NCBI RefSeq assembly: GCF_004138135.1
Contig: NZ_RYFD01000024.1
Span: forward strand, 1 to 64,000
Length of the DNA stretch: 64,000 nucleotides
Direction of reading: 5' to 3'
Origin: Candidatus Oscillochloris fontis
GTDB lineage: Bacteria; Chloroflexota; Chloroflexia; Chloroflexales; Chloroflexaceae
Within the stretch, counting starts at the first letter, position 1. The number at the start of each line of letters is the position of its first letter. The translations under genes were made by a program, and so were the position numbers. The notes beneath the pieces were generated by a model. That model saw only the letters and a program-made list of their open reading frames with translations. It was not told the origin of the DNA and ran no database searches. This document shows, piece after piece, positions 8,038 to 17,328 of the stretch.

Positions 8038-9093
8038 ATGGAATGGCTTGAACCCACACAGCACGATCCGGCCCCATTCCGCCACGCGGTCGCAACGCGC
8101 AGTGCCTATCGCCCGTTGTATGTGAAGATCAAACTTACCTTCGCATGCAACCTGCGCTGCGCGATGTGTCGCCACTGGCGCGAGGAACGCCCGCCGCCCT
8201 TGCCCCACACCCACTGGCAATACGTCATTGATGATCTGGCTGCGCTGGGCTGCCGCAAACTTCACTTCTCCGGCGGCGAGCCACTCCTGGCTCCCTACCT
8301 CCCCGATCTGATCGCCCAGGCCACCCGCCTGGGTCTTCGCGTCACCCTCACCACCAACGGCACGCTCGTGGAGAAGTCGCTGGCCCGCCATTTGGTCGAG
8401 GCCGGATTGCGCGGAGTGAACATCTCACTCGACGCGCCCATCCGCAAGATCCACGACCGGCTGCGCGGGGTGCCGGGGGCATGGAAGGCGACGCTGCGCG
8501 GGGTGCGCCAGTTGGTGCGCGCCGCCCCACGCGGTAAACTCGCCATCCGCCTGAATACGGTGGTCAGTCGCGGCAACTACCGCAGCCTGCTGGGGTTGCC
8601 CGATCTTGCCGCCAACCTGGGAGTCGCGGCCATCAACCTGATTGCGGTGGATGCCCAGGATAGCCCCGGCCTTGCGCTGCGCAGCCGCGATCTGCGCGAT
8701 TATAACGCACGCATCGCGCCACATCTGGCCCAGCGGGGCATGGAACTGGGCCTCATTCAACATCCCGATCAGGTCTATGTCTTTGGCAATGAACATGCCG
8801 ATCCCGCCCACGCGCTCAACGGCCACTATGCACGTGGCTTCTACCAGCACCACCCCTGCTATGCCCCATGGGTACATAGCCTGATTGACTTTAATGGCCG
8901 CGTCTACCTCTGCTGCATGACCCGCGAGAGCATGCACGCAGTCGGCGATCTGACGCAGCAACGCTTCAGCGACATCTGGCAGGGCGCGGGCTATGCCCAA
9001 GCCCGCCAGATGATGCACCCGCCCGCCTTGCCACAATGCCAGTGTTGCGATAACTTTATCGCCATCAATCAGGCATTGCAGCCGGTCTTCTAA
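8038..9093 (+). CDS. Radical SAM protein with SPASM-like C-terminus
   Basis: Radical SAM enzymes use a 4Fe-4S cluster to make a 5'-deoxyadenosyl radical. Residues C37, C41 and C44 form the CxxxCxxC motif (CNLRCAMC), followed by FSGGEPLL near 78-85. The C-terminal 75 residues contain CYAPW, YLCCM and CQCC, a cysteine pattern like SPASM or twitch domains that bind auxiliary clusters in peptide-modifying or cofactor enzymes. No precursor peptide gene was seen nearby. The gene has no strong SD. Its stop overlaps the convergent zinc-ribbon gene by 4 nt. The substrate is unknown. Confidence 0.88.
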   Translation: MEWLEPTQHDPAPFRHAVATRSAYRPLYVKIKLTFACNLRCAMCRHWREERPPPLPHTHWQYVIDDLAALGCRKLHFSGGEPLLAPYLPDLIAQATRLGLRVTLTTNGTLVEKSLARHLVEAGLRGVNISLDAPIRKIHDRLRGVPGAWKATLRGVRQLVRAAPRGKLAIRLNTVVSRGNYRSLLGLPDLAANLGVAAINLIAVDAQDSPGLALRSRDLRDYNARIAPHLAQRGMELGLIQHPDQVYVFGNEHADPAHALNGHYARGFYQHHPCYAPWVHSLIDFNGRVYLCCMTRESMHAVGDLTQQRFSDIWQGAGYAQARQMMHPPALPQCQCCDNFIAINQALQPVF

Positions 9094-9482
9094 CTCACAT
9101 CCGAGAAATCCTCACCGCGATCATCCTCGCTCACTTGGTCAAAGTAGTCTAAATTACTACTTGAGTAGTAGTAAGATTCGGCATAGCTGCTAGAATGGTT
9201 CGGATCGGCGCAACGCGCACAGATTGGCCCCGCAGGTTCAATACGCAGATGTTGATCACAGAATGGTTGCCCACACATCCGACATGTACCAATCGCGGGA
9301 AGATCGCAGCGGTGCGGGGTCAGTACACCCACCGGCTGAACGCAGCGTTGCCCCAGCGCCGAGGTGGCCCCGGTATAGGCAGGCGGCGCAGCGGCTTCGG
9401 CTTGCAGGGCGGCTCCACATGAGATACAAAAGCGGCTCCCCGCTGGGAGCGCACGGCCACAGACAGGGCAGGGTTTCTCCAC
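9090..9482 (-). CDS. Zinc-ribbon protein with acidic, Ser/Tyr-rich tail
   Basis: This 130-residue protein starts at GTG with AAGGAG upstream. An N-terminal double zinc ribbon (CPVCG...CISCG, residues 5-23) is followed by a Pro/Ala linker, then CRMC-CDQH and CARC, a B-box-like metal site (about 66-92), and a tail rich in Ser, Tyr and Asp. No TM segment is seen. It could be an adaptor or scaffold for protein contacts; no function can be assigned. It converges on the radical SAM gene with a 4-nt overlap. Confidence 0.8.
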   Translation of the reverse strand: MEKPCPVCGRALPAGSRFCISCGAALQAEAAAPPAYTGATSALGQRCVQPVGVLTPHRCDLPAIGTCRMCGQPFCDQHLRIEPAGPICARCADPNHSSSYAESYYYSSSNLDYFDQVSEDDRGEDFSDVS

Positions 9483-9599
9483 GGGTTAGCTCCTTGGTTA
9501 GATGATGACACGGTGAATCGTTGTTGGCAATGACGTATGCCTATGTGTTAGCTGAGCGTGTCGAAGCTAACACCCCTCCGGGATGATCGAGGAACTATT

Positions 9600-10748
9600 A
9601 TGCCATACCATTTGGCCCTCCTCAGCGACACCTTCCCCCCCGATCCGGGCGGGTTGGCCATCTCCGCCGCCCGACTGGCCCACGGCATCGCCGCCCACGG
9701 CCACCAGGTCGAGGTCTTTGCCCCCACGCCCCACCTGCCTCCCGGCGAGGTGCGCGGGTTTCGTCAGGATGCCGTGCAGGTGTGGCGCTTCGGGGCACAG
9801 CGCAAGCCCGATGCGACCCTGGCCGAGTGGTTCGATCTGCTGCTCACCCGCCATGCCGAGACGCCCTTCGACCTCTTCCATGCCTACTTTATGGCCCGCA
9901 GCGGCTTTGTGGCGGTCTACGCGGGGCGCTCGGTGGGGGTGCCAAGTATTGTCAGCGCCCGTGGCAATGATCTGGATCGCGCCGTCTTTGATCCGGGTAA
10001 GGCGGCGCATATCCGTTACGCACTCGAATATGCCGAGCGGGTGACGGCCAACACGCAGCAGTTGGTGGCGCGGGCGAGGGCGCTGGCTCCGACCCGTTCG
10101 ATCCACCTCATTCCCAATGGAGTCGAGAACGACATCTTCACCCCTGGCCGCACCGATGCCGCGCTCGCCCAACGCTTCGGGTTGAAGACCGGACAACCGG
10201 TGCTGGCCTTTGTCGGCGAGGCGCGCGCCAAAAAGGGGCTGGCGCTGCTGCTCCTGGCCTTCCGCGAACTCGCCCACCGCCGCCCGCTCAGCCTCTGGCT
10301 GCTCGGTGGGGTACGTTCTGGCCCCGACCACGATCTGGTGGCGCTCTTCCAACGCCAAAACCCCGATCTGGATCTGGTGGTGACGCCCGCCCGCGAGCAT
10401 CAACAGATGCCCGCCTGCTACCGCCTGATCGATCTGCTCGTTCTGCCCTCACTGCACGATGGGCTACCCAACGCACTACTAGAGGGCATGGCCACCGCTC
10501 GCCCCATCGTCGCCAGCCACGCCGGGGGCATCCCCGACGCCTTGCGCCACGAACAGAACGGCCTGCTCGTACCGCCCGGCCAAATCGAACCGCTCATCGC
10601 CGCCATCGAGCGCATGCTGGATGATAGCGTGTTGCGTGTACGCCTCGGCAGCGCCGCACGAGCGACGGTCATCCACGAGTTTACCCCGACAGCCGAGATC
10701 GCCACCAATCTGGAGCTTTACCATGATCTCTGCGCAGATCGCGCCTAG
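9600..10748 (+). CDS. Glycosyltransferase family 4 (GT-B fold)
   Basis: The 382-residue protein begins MPYHLALLSDTFPPDPGGLA, a typical GT4 N-terminal Rossmann start with a Gly-rich acceptor loop. The donor half contains FVGEARAKKGLALLL and the E-x7-E-type segment LPNALLEGMATARPIVAS. Such enzymes move sugars from nucleotide-sugars to lipid or glycan acceptors at the membrane. An upstream GTG at 9558 is in frame, but GAGGA sits before the ATG at 9600, which also matches family length. It overlaps the next gene by 26 nt, so the two are coupled. Confidence 0.93.
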   Translation: MPYHLALLSDTFPPDPGGLAISAARLAHGIAAHGHQVEVFAPTPHLPPGEVRGFRQDAVQVWRFGAQRKPDATLAEWFDLLLTRHAETPFDLFHAYFMARSGFVAVYAGRSVGVPSIVSARGNDLDRAVFDPGKAAHIRYALEYAERVTANTQQLVARARALAPTRSIHLIPNGVENDIFTPGRTDAALAQRFGLKTGQPVLAFVGEARAKKGLALLLLAFRELAHRRPLSLWLLGGVRSGPDHDLVALFQRQNPDLDLVVTPAREHQQMPACYRLIDLLVLPSLHDGLPNALLEGMATARPIVASHAGGIPDALRHEQNGLLVPPGQIEPLIAAIERMLDDSVLRVRLGSAARATVIHEFTPTAEIATNLELYHDLCADRA

Positions 10749-11832
10749 CTATGCGACGGCGGCCCCATCACCACAGGCGACATGGGAACATGCACGGGCG
10801 CTTATCTTCCGCTATGGGTGGAACAGCGTCGCCTACCAGATCCTCAACCCCGGCATTCAACACTGGTTCGCGCCCAATGGCGATGCCGTAATCGGCTATG
10901 TCAATGCGGCGGGCTACCGGATTGTCGCAGGCGCACCGATTGCCCGCGCCGAAGATCTCGCCGGAGTCGCCAGCACCTTCAGCACCGAGGCGCACCGGGC
11001 GGGTCAGCGGGTCTGCTACTTTGGTGTCCAGGATCACTTTGTTGCCGCCATGGCCGATCAGCCGCCCATGGCGCGCCTGCTCCTCGGCGGCCAACCCGTC
11101 TGGAATCCCCACGGGTGGCCAGAGATCCTAGCCCACAAGGCATCGCTACGCGCCCAACTCGCCCGCGCCCGCAACAAGCAGGTGACGATCAGCCCCTGGC
11201 CAACCGAAAAGGCCAGTGCACATACCGAGCTACGCCGTTGTCTTGCCGAGTGGCTCCAGGATCGCCACCTGCCCCCGATGCACTTCCTGGTCGAACCCGA
11301 CACCTTCGGCCACCTGCATGACCGCTACGTCTGGGTGGCATGCCGCGAGCAACAGATCGTCGGCTTTCTGGTTGCCTCGCCCATCCCGCAACGACGCGGC
11401 TGGTTGGTGGAGCAACTGGTGCGCTGCCACGCCGCCCCCAACGGCACCGCCGAACTGCTGGTGGATGCCGCCATGCGCCACTTCGCCGCCAGCGATGTAG
11501 AGTATGTCACGCTAGGTCTCTCACCGCTCGCCTGCCGCACCCCCTGGGCGGTCACCCCCCAACCGGCATGGATCAGCGCGATGCTGGCCATGATGCGCGC
11601 CTACGGGCAACGCTTCTACAACTTCAGCGGCTTAGATGCCTTCAAGGCCAAGCTCCAACCCCATCTGTGGGAGCCGGTCTACGCGCTGAGTAACGAGCGC
11701 CGCTTCTCACCGCGAACCTTCTACGCGATCATCGGGGCCTTCGGTGGCACCTCGCCGCTACGCTACCTGAGCCGGGCGCTGTGGCGGGTGATACGGGAGA
11801 GAGTAAGGGCAATAACGCAACGGTCAAGCTGA
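10723..11832 (+). CDS. DUF2156 / LPG-synthase C-terminal-like protein
   Basis: A 369-residue soluble protein with a double-GNAT-like architecture resembling DUF2156, the aminoacyl-transferase domain of MprF-type lysyl-phosphatidylglycerol synthases. Supporting segments are RYGWNSVAYQILNPG near the start, DAVIGYVNAAGYRIVAGAP, and FYNFSGLDAFKAKLQPHLWEPVYAL at the C-terminus, which matches the usual end of that domain. No membrane flippase half is present. Coupling to the glycosyltransferase suggests modification of a membrane glycolipid (inference). Start chosen at MISAQIAPSY inside the previous gene; an upstream extension would only read its other frame. Confidence 0.82.
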   Translation: MISAQIAPSYATAAPSPQATWEHARALIFRYGWNSVAYQILNPGIQHWFAPNGDAVIGYVNAAGYRIVAGAPIARAEDLAGVASTFSTEAHRAGQRVCYFGVQDHFVAAMADQPPMARLLLGGQPVWNPHGWPEILAHKASLRAQLARARNKQVTISPWPTEKASAHTELRRCLAEWLQDRHLPPMHFLVEPDTFGHLHDRYVWVACREQQIVGFLVASPIPQRRGWLVEQLVRCHAAPNGTAELLVDAAMRHFAASDVEYVTLGLSPLACRTPWAVTPQPAWISAMLAMMRAYGQRFYNFSGLDAFKAKLQPHLWEPVYALSNERRFSPRTFYAIIGAFGGTSPLRYLSRALWRVIRERVRAITQRSS

Positions 11833-11866
11833 TACGCCCCTTCTGAAACCATGTCTAATGCATAAC

Positions 11867-13636
11867 CTAAAAGGATGACATGCTAATAGGCTTAACCCAT
11901 ACAGTCTGTATCACAAGCCTTCGAGTGCTGATCAACCGCACCTCAATGTGCGCCATGCGGTCGCTCGCACGCGGGATGCCGCACAGGATGCGGAGGTGCC
12001 CAACGGCTGGAGTTTGGCCAACGAGGAGCCGCGTGCGCTGACCAGCGGGATGCACGAGATTACACTCCCAGGCAACCGGAGCCGATGATTGGTAGGCCAG
12101 ATCGATCACATACCCCCCCGCCTGGAGCGGGTTGGGCGGGCGAACCGCCAGCCACGCTACACCGCGCTGTAACGTCAGATCATCCAGGGTGAGCGGGCGC
12201 AGTGGCGGGAGAAACCAGCTACTCAACCCCAGCACGAGCAGCACCAGCCCCACCCACGCCCCCACTAGTAGCTCGCGCTGGCGGCGCAGCAGCGCGCGGC
12301 CACTGAGCGCCAGAGTTACCAGGAAGGCCAGCGCGATCCAGTTGGTAGAGGAGTGGCTAAAGCTCGCCAGATCGCGGAACGAGGGCAACCAACGCGCACG
12401 CTGCCAACTACTCAGATCGAAGAAGTCGGCATAGGGGTTGCTCTCTATCCAGGCAGCGGCAGAGCGCAGCGGCGTGGTGTAAGTGTAGCTGGTGGGGATG
12501 AGCAACTTCGCCAGCACAATCCCCTGCACGGCGAAGAGCAGCAGCAGCGCCACCACCCCTAGCCATGCACGTTGGCGCTCCACGAGCAGCCGGATCATAC
12601 TCACCAACGGCAAGACCCACACCAGCGCCAGCGCCCAGAAGAAGCGCCCCGCAAACGAAGCCCCGCCATACCAGTTGGTATGCGCCGCACTCGGCAACAA
12701 CAGCGCCAAGTAGATCGCCGCCGCAACCAGCGCCAAGCGCCAGTTGCTGGCCACAAACGGTGCCAGTCCTACCACCCCCACCAAGAAGAGCGGCACATGC
12801 ATGAACAGCCCCTGCATGCGATCCAGGTGCAACCCCAGCGCCACCATCACCACCCCACGCACATCCTGGGCCGCATCCCCGGACTGGTACGGGCCTAACG
12901 GGGTGCCAAAGGCGTGCTGGTTGAAGACCCCCAGTGCCAGCAACGAGACGAGCAGCATAATCGGCGCTCGCCAATCGCGCCGCCTCAGACTCCACAGCGC
13001 CAAGATGAGCGCAGGCAGCCCGAATTTGAGGTGTAGCCAGGGCAGCAGGGCGAGCAGGAACGGGGCGAACGGGAACGCCGACCAGAGTAGCGTGAACAGG
13101 ATCAACCCGGCCAGCAGATCGGGGTAGATCTGGGTGCTCCCCAGCAAAAAGGGCGGGCTGAGGCTAACCAGCAGCGCGATCAGCAAGGGCCATGGCGTGT
13201 CGGGAAGTTGGGTCTGCGCGTAGGCATAGACACTGAACGGGAGCAGCGCGAGCAGCAGCACCATTCCAATTTTAGCACCGAGTACGCCACCGAGCGTGTA
13301 CGCTGGCAACAACAGCACCGGCAAGCCCAACCCATGGATGCTGTAGCCATTCAGACTGTGCGTATCATCCCCAAACTGGCGCCCCGGCGGCATCGCCCGC
13401 AACACCGGCGTGTCAATCTGATGGTTGTTCACCACCAACACATCCCCATCACGCAGCAGCGAGTCGCTGGTGAGCAGGTAGTGTGGCTCATCGCCGGTGA
13501 TCTGGTTGAGGGATTGTTGCTGCCATGTCAGGATGATCAGCAGGGCAATAATAGTCGGTAAAATCAGGATGAATAGAGGGTGTTTATATTGCATATTTTC
13601 ATTATCGGTGCATTGATAAACAACAAAAGTAGCCAC
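11867..13636 (-). CDS. Polytopic membrane protein, GT-C glycosyltransferase-like
   Basis: A 589-residue protein with about ten TM segments and a soluble C-terminal domain. The first periplasmic loop carries GDEPHYLLTSDSLLRDGD, the acidic DE pattern seen in GT39/GT83-like dolichyl- or polyprenyl-phosphate-sugar transferases. These enzymes use lipid-linked sugars to glycosylate proteins or lipids on the outer face. The longest reading starts at GTG 13634-13636; an ATG at 13592-13594 (MQYKHPLFIL), just before the first TM segment, is an equally plausible start, and neither has a good SD. It is monocistronic and convergent with the DUF2156 gene. Confidence 0.7.
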   Translation of the reverse strand: MATFVVYQCTDNENMQYKHPLFILILPTIIALLIILTWQQQSLNQITGDEPHYLLTSDSLLRDGDVLVVNNHQIDTPVLRAMPPGRQFGDDTHSLNGYSIHGLGLPVLLLPAYTLGGVLGAKIGMVLLLALLPFSVYAYAQTQLPDTPWPLLIALLVSLSPPFLLGSTQIYPDLLAGLILFTLLWSAFPFAPFLLALLPWLHLKFGLPALILALWSLRRRDWRAPIMLLVSLLALGVFNQHAFGTPLGPYQSGDAAQDVRGVVMVALGLHLDRMQGLFMHVPLFLVGVVGLAPFVASNWRLALVAAAIYLALLLPSAAHTNWYGGASFAGRFFWALALVWVLPLVSMIRLLVERQRAWLGVVALLLLFAVQGIVLAKLLIPTSYTYTTPLRSAAAWIESNPYADFFDLSSWQRARWLPSFRDLASFSHSSTNWIALAFLVTLALSGRALLRRQRELLVGAWVGLVLLVLGLSSWFLPPLRPLTLDDLTLQRGVAWLAVRPPNPLQAGGYVIDLAYQSSAPVAWECNLVHPAGQRTRLLVGQTPAVGHLRILCGIPRASDRMAHIEVRLISTRRLVIQTVWVKPISMSSF

Positions 13637-13687
13637 ATACTAACCACATTGAGTTAAATATCTACTCTACTGTGAAGCGAACCCTCC

Positions 13688-13693
13688 TATAAT
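13688..13693 (+). promoter_or_regulatory. Candidate kinase-operon -10 box
   Basis: A consensus TATAAT lies 26 nt before the first ATG of the kinase gene. The -35 region is weak. Confidence 0.45.
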
Positions 13694-13719
13694 CAAATCT
13701 GGAATTCTATCGCATATAG

Positions 13720-15771
13720 ATGTCACACAGGCACATTATGTCACTTCCGCCTGGAACCCTCGTAAACCAGCGTTACGAGATTGTGCGACAGGTTGGACAA
13801 GGTGGGATGGGCGCGGTCTACGAAGCCCGCGATACTCGCCTAGGACACCCGGTTGCCCTCAAGCAGACTCTGGTTACCGATGCCCAATACGCCCACGCCT
13901 TTGAGCGTGAAGCGCGCCTGCTGGCTTTCCTGCAACACCCCAATCTGCCACGGGTCACCGACCACTTCCACGATCAAACTGGCCAATTTTTGGTGATGAG
14001 CTTTATTCCCGGTGAGGATCTGGCGAGTCTGTTGCATCAACGCAACGGCCCCTTCCCACTGGATATGGTGCTGGGCTGGGCCGATCATCTGCTTGACGCA
14101 CTTGACTACCTGCACACCCAATCACCGCCGGTGTTGCATCGCGATATTAAGCCCCAAAACCTGAAACTGAACCCGCGTGGTCAACTCATTCTGCTCGATT
14201 TTGGGCTGGCCAAGGGAGCCTTGTGGCAGACCCGTGTCACCAGTGGTGGCAGTGTGATGGGCTATACGCCCGCCTATGCGCCCATGGAGCAGATCCAGGC
14301 GAGTGGCACCGATGAACGCAGTGATCTCTATGCGGCGGCTGCAACACTCTACCACCTGCTCGTGGGTAGCCCGCCGCCAAGTGCGCTCGAACGCGCCGCT
14401 GCACTGATGAAGGGCCAGCCTGACCCGCTGCTGCCAGTCTATCACCATGTGCCAGGGATTCCGGTAGCGATTGGTGATCTGCTCCACCAGGCCATGCACC
14501 CCGACCCTGATCAGCGCCCAGCCACGGCGGCAACGATGCGCTCAGCCCTACGTCAGAGCAACCCGCACCAACCTAGCCCAACACCGAGTGGCCCACTCAA
14601 TGCGGTAGGCACGCCAACCATTGCCGCCGCCACCGTCCAACCCCGTCTGGCGAACCCGCCACCCATCCCGGTGATCGCGACAGGCGCACCACCAGCAAGC
14701 CCTGCCACAAAGCCACGTTTGCCGATCAAGCTGCGTACCAAACATCTGCGCTGGGGGCTGCCACTCATCGCCATCCTCATCGCCGTCATCACCATCCTCG
14801 TGCTCAATATACCCTCCGGTGAGCTTGAACACACCTTAGAGGGTCATACCCGTACCGTTGAGAGTGTAGCCTTCTCGCCCGATAGTACCCTCGTAGCCTC
14901 TGCGGCCTGGAATGACCCCATCCATCTGTGGCGGGTGAGCGACGGGGAGTTGGTGCGTGAGTTCAATACAGGTGATCCTGGCGGATTCAATCACATCGCC
15001 TTTTCTTCCAATGGGCAGACTATTGCCGGAACCTCCGGTGCATATGTCTATCTCTGGCGGGTACGTGATGGCGAACTCCTCTACAGCTTGCACCACAGTT
15101 ATGTGGGGTTTCTCTTCATAACTTCCGATCTGCAAGTTAAGAGTATCGCCTTCTCTCCCGATGGAGAACTGCTGGCGGTCGGTTGTAACCAGGGCATCTG
15201 GTTTTGGCGCACGAGCGATGGATCCCAAACCACCCGCCTCGCTAATACAGAGGAGGAGAGTGTCTCGTTCTCAAGCGTGGCTTTCTCACCCGATAGCAAA
15301 CTTCTCGCTGGAGCCGATTCAAACAATGTGATTAGAGTGTGGCGGCGTGAGGATAATCGCCAGATTGAAGCACTGAGCGTCCATACCAAATCAATCTACC
15401 GTGTCATCTTCTCACCTGATGGCCGTCTGCTGGCGAGTGCCTCCGCCGATGGTACCATCCGCATCTGGGAGGTGAGTGATCCACAGTATCTGGTGGTCAG
15501 CCACCCCCTGCTCCAGACGATCAGCCCCAACATTGGTCCAATCTATGATATCGCCTTCGCACCCGATAGCCAGACTCTGGCCTCGGTGGGCGATGATGGT
15601 CTGGTGCGCTTTTGGGATGTGCGTACTGGAGATGCCCTGGCCCAATTCAAGGGTCATCAGTCGAATGGCGCATCCAAGTTCACCCGTGCCGTCGCCTTTG
15701 CGTCCAATGGTCGCAGGGTTGCCTCAAGTGGAAGCGATAATACGGTGCGCCTGTGGCGCTATAACCCGTAG
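13720..15771 (+). CDS. Membrane Ser/Thr kinase with C-terminal WD40 propeller
   Basis: A Hanks-type (PknB-like) kinase domain lies at about 19-280 with all key parts: glycine loop GQGGMG (26-31), Lys48, HRDIKPQN (140-147) and DFG (160-162). A Pro-rich linker and one TM helix (about 345-363) follow, then seven WD40-type repeats (about 370-683), enough for one propeller on the far side of the membrane. This layout suggests an external sensor driving an internal kinase (inference). A second ATG at 13738 matches the start of the next paralogue and may be the real start. The next kinase begins 8 nt downstream. Kinase call is firm; ligand unknown. Confidence 0.93.
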   Translation: MSHRHIMSLPPGTLVNQRYEIVRQVGQGGMGAVYEARDTRLGHPVALKQTLVTDAQYAHAFEREARLLAFLQHPNLPRVTDHFHDQTGQFLVMSFIPGEDLASLLHQRNGPFPLDMVLGWADHLLDALDYLHTQSPPVLHRDIKPQNLKLNPRGQLILLDFGLAKGALWQTRVTSGGSVMGYTPAYAPMEQIQASGTDERSDLYAAAATLYHLLVGSPPPSALERAAALMKGQPDPLLPVYHHVPGIPVAIGDLLHQAMHPDPDQRPATAATMRSALRQSNPHQPSPTPSGPLNAVGTPTIAAATVQPRLANPPPIPVIATGAPPASPATKPRLPIKLRTKHLRWGLPLIAILIAVITILVLNIPSGELEHTLEGHTRTVESVAFSPDSTLVASAAWNDPIHLWRVSDGELVREFNTGDPGGFNHIAFSSNGQTIAGTSGAYVYLWRVRDGELLYSLHHSYVGFLFITSDLQVKSIAFSPDGELLAVGCNQGIWFWRTSDGSQTTRLANTEEESVSFSSVAFSPDSKLLAGADSNNVIRVWRREDNRQIEALSVHTKSIYRVIFSPDGRLLASASADGTIRIWEVSDPQYLVVSHPLLQTISPNIGPIYDIAFAPDSQTLASVGDDGLVRFWDVRTGDALAQFKGHQSNGASKFTRAVAFASNGRRVASSGSDNTVRLWRYNP

Positions 15772-15779
15772 GAGTATGC

Positions 15780-16949
15780 ATGTTTGTACCAGGAACACTG
15801 ATCAACCAGCGCTATGAGATTGTGCGGCAGGTTGGACAGGGCGGGATGGGGGCAGTCTATGAGGCCACTGATACCCGGCTTGGGCATCGCGTGGCAATCA
15901 AGCAGACGCTGGTGAACGACCCCCAATACGCGCATGCCTTTGAGCGCGAAGCCCGTCTGCTGGCCTTTCTGCAACATCCAGGTTTACCACGTGTCACCGA
16001 CCACTTTAGCGATGCTGATGGTCAATTTCTGGTCATGGATTTTATTATTGGCCAGGATCTCGCCGATCTGTTCCAGCAACAGGCTGGGGCATTCCCGGTG
16101 GCGACGGTGCTGGATTGGGCTGATCAACTGCTTGATGCCCTCGACTACCTGCACAGCCAATCACCACCAGTGATTCACCGTGATATTAAGCCCCAGAACC
16201 TCAAACTGAATCCGCGTGGCCAACTCATCCTGCTCGATTTTGGGCTGGCCAAGGGAGCCTTGTGGCAGACCCGCATCACCAGCGGGGGCAGTGTGATGGG
16301 CTATACCCCGGCTTATGCACCGATGGAGCAGATCCAGGCGAGTGGCACCGATGAACGCAGCGATCTCTATGCGGTTGGCGCGACGCTCTACCACCTGCTC
16401 GTGGGTAGCCCGCCGCCAAGTGCGCTCGACCGCGCTTCCGCACTGATGAAGGGCCAAGCCGATCCTCTCGTGCCCGCCCATCAGATCAACCCGGCGATCC
16501 CGGTGGCGGTGAGTGAGGCACTCCACCAGGCCATGCACCCAGACCCCAATCAGCGCCCGGCCAGCGCCGTGATCATGCGGGCGGCGCTGCAAGCAGCGTC
16601 CCGCCAGCAACCCAGCCGCTTACCGAGTGGCCAACTCTATACCGTCAGTCCACCCGCTGCTCATGTAGATGCGCGTGCGGCTATGCCTACGCCAATCGCC
16701 AATGTGGCAACCGTGGGCCAACCAACCATCCTCGCTCCACCACCCCCACTCAATCCTGCTGATTGGCCGATACAGATGCGCAGCCGCTGGACGCTCTACC
16801 ACGTCGGTATCTTTGCGGTGATGGCAGCAATTCTGAGTTATGAGGTCTGCTCGTGGACCACCTTCTACCTCTCAATGCTGGTATCACTCCTAATGGTATA
16901 CTCCCTGGTTGATCTTTGGCCTGTGGGAGGTAATTGGAACACCCAGTGA
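15780..16949 (+). CDS. Ser/Thr kinase paralogue, probably frameshifted in its membrane tail
   Basis: The kinase domain (about 11-275) is nearly identical to that of the preceding gene, with GQGGMG (19-24), Lys41, HRDIKPQN (133-140) and DFG (153-155), and long stretches of identical DNA. A Pro/Ala linker and one or two hydrophobic segments (about 342-380) follow, then the frame stops at 16947-16949. A second frame, open from 16894, continues with further TM segments to 17325, so the protein was probably longer. Catalytically it looks intact. Tandem duplication is likely (inference). Confidence 0.88.
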   Translation: MFVPGTLINQRYEIVRQVGQGGMGAVYEATDTRLGHRVAIKQTLVNDPQYAHAFEREARLLAFLQHPGLPRVTDHFSDADGQFLVMDFIIGQDLADLFQQQAGAFPVATVLDWADQLLDALDYLHSQSPPVIHRDIKPQNLKLNPRGQLILLDFGLAKGALWQTRITSGGSVMGYTPAYAPMEQIQASGTDERSDLYAVGATLYHLLVGSPPPSALDRASALMKGQADPLVPAHQINPAIPVAVSEALHQAMHPDPNQRPASAVIMRAALQAASRQQPSRLPSGQLYTVSPPAAHVDARAAMPTPIANVATVGQPTILAPPPPLNPADWPIQMRSRWTLYHVGIFAVMAAILSYEVCSWTTFYLSMLVSLLMVYSLVDLWPVGGNWNTQ

Positions 16950-17325
16950 ATGGTGGATTGCAACTCCCTTCCTCGCAGCCATGGGCTTGGGTTGGGCACA
17001 ATCACTCATGCTGGCCGAAAGGGTGCAGCGATCCTCAAACCTCATCGGTGCCTACATCTTCATCAGCGTGATCGCGAGTGTGCCCCTCTTCGTGATCATC
17101 TTCCCAATAGGGTTCGCCTCAGGTGAAGGCTTCTTCACCTGTACCCAATTCTTTGCACTATTCACCACAGCCAAACCAGCCCAACTGGGTGGGCTGGTCA
17201 TTTCAACTATTCGCGGATTGATCGGAGGTAGCCTAGTTGGCCTGATGGTCGGGGGCTTTCTGAACGGCGTCTTCAAACGGCTCTTCTTCCCCCGGCCACC
17301 CAAACAACCCAAGGCCACCCGCTAA
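16909..17325 (+). CDS. Membrane tail ORF, likely out-of-frame continuation of the upstream kinase
   Basis: 138 codons with about three TM segments, including GAYIFISVIASVPLFVIIFP and the Gly-rich helix GGLVISTIRGLIGGSLVG, ending in a basic tail. The only starts are TTG 16909, inside the kinase gene, or an internal ATG at 16981; neither has an SD. The frame is open only from 16894. The overlap with the kinase end and the continuing membrane character favour a one-base frameshift splitting one gene over a separate gene. Sequencing error cannot be excluded. Confidence 0.5.
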   Translation: MIFGLWEVIGTPSEWWIATPFLAAMGLGWAQSLMLAERVQRSSNLIGAYIFISVIASVPLFVIIFPIGFASGEGFFTCTQFFALFTTAKPAQLGGLVISTIRGLIGGSLVGLMVGGFLNGVFKRLFFPRPPKQPKATR

Positions 17326-17328
17326 CGC

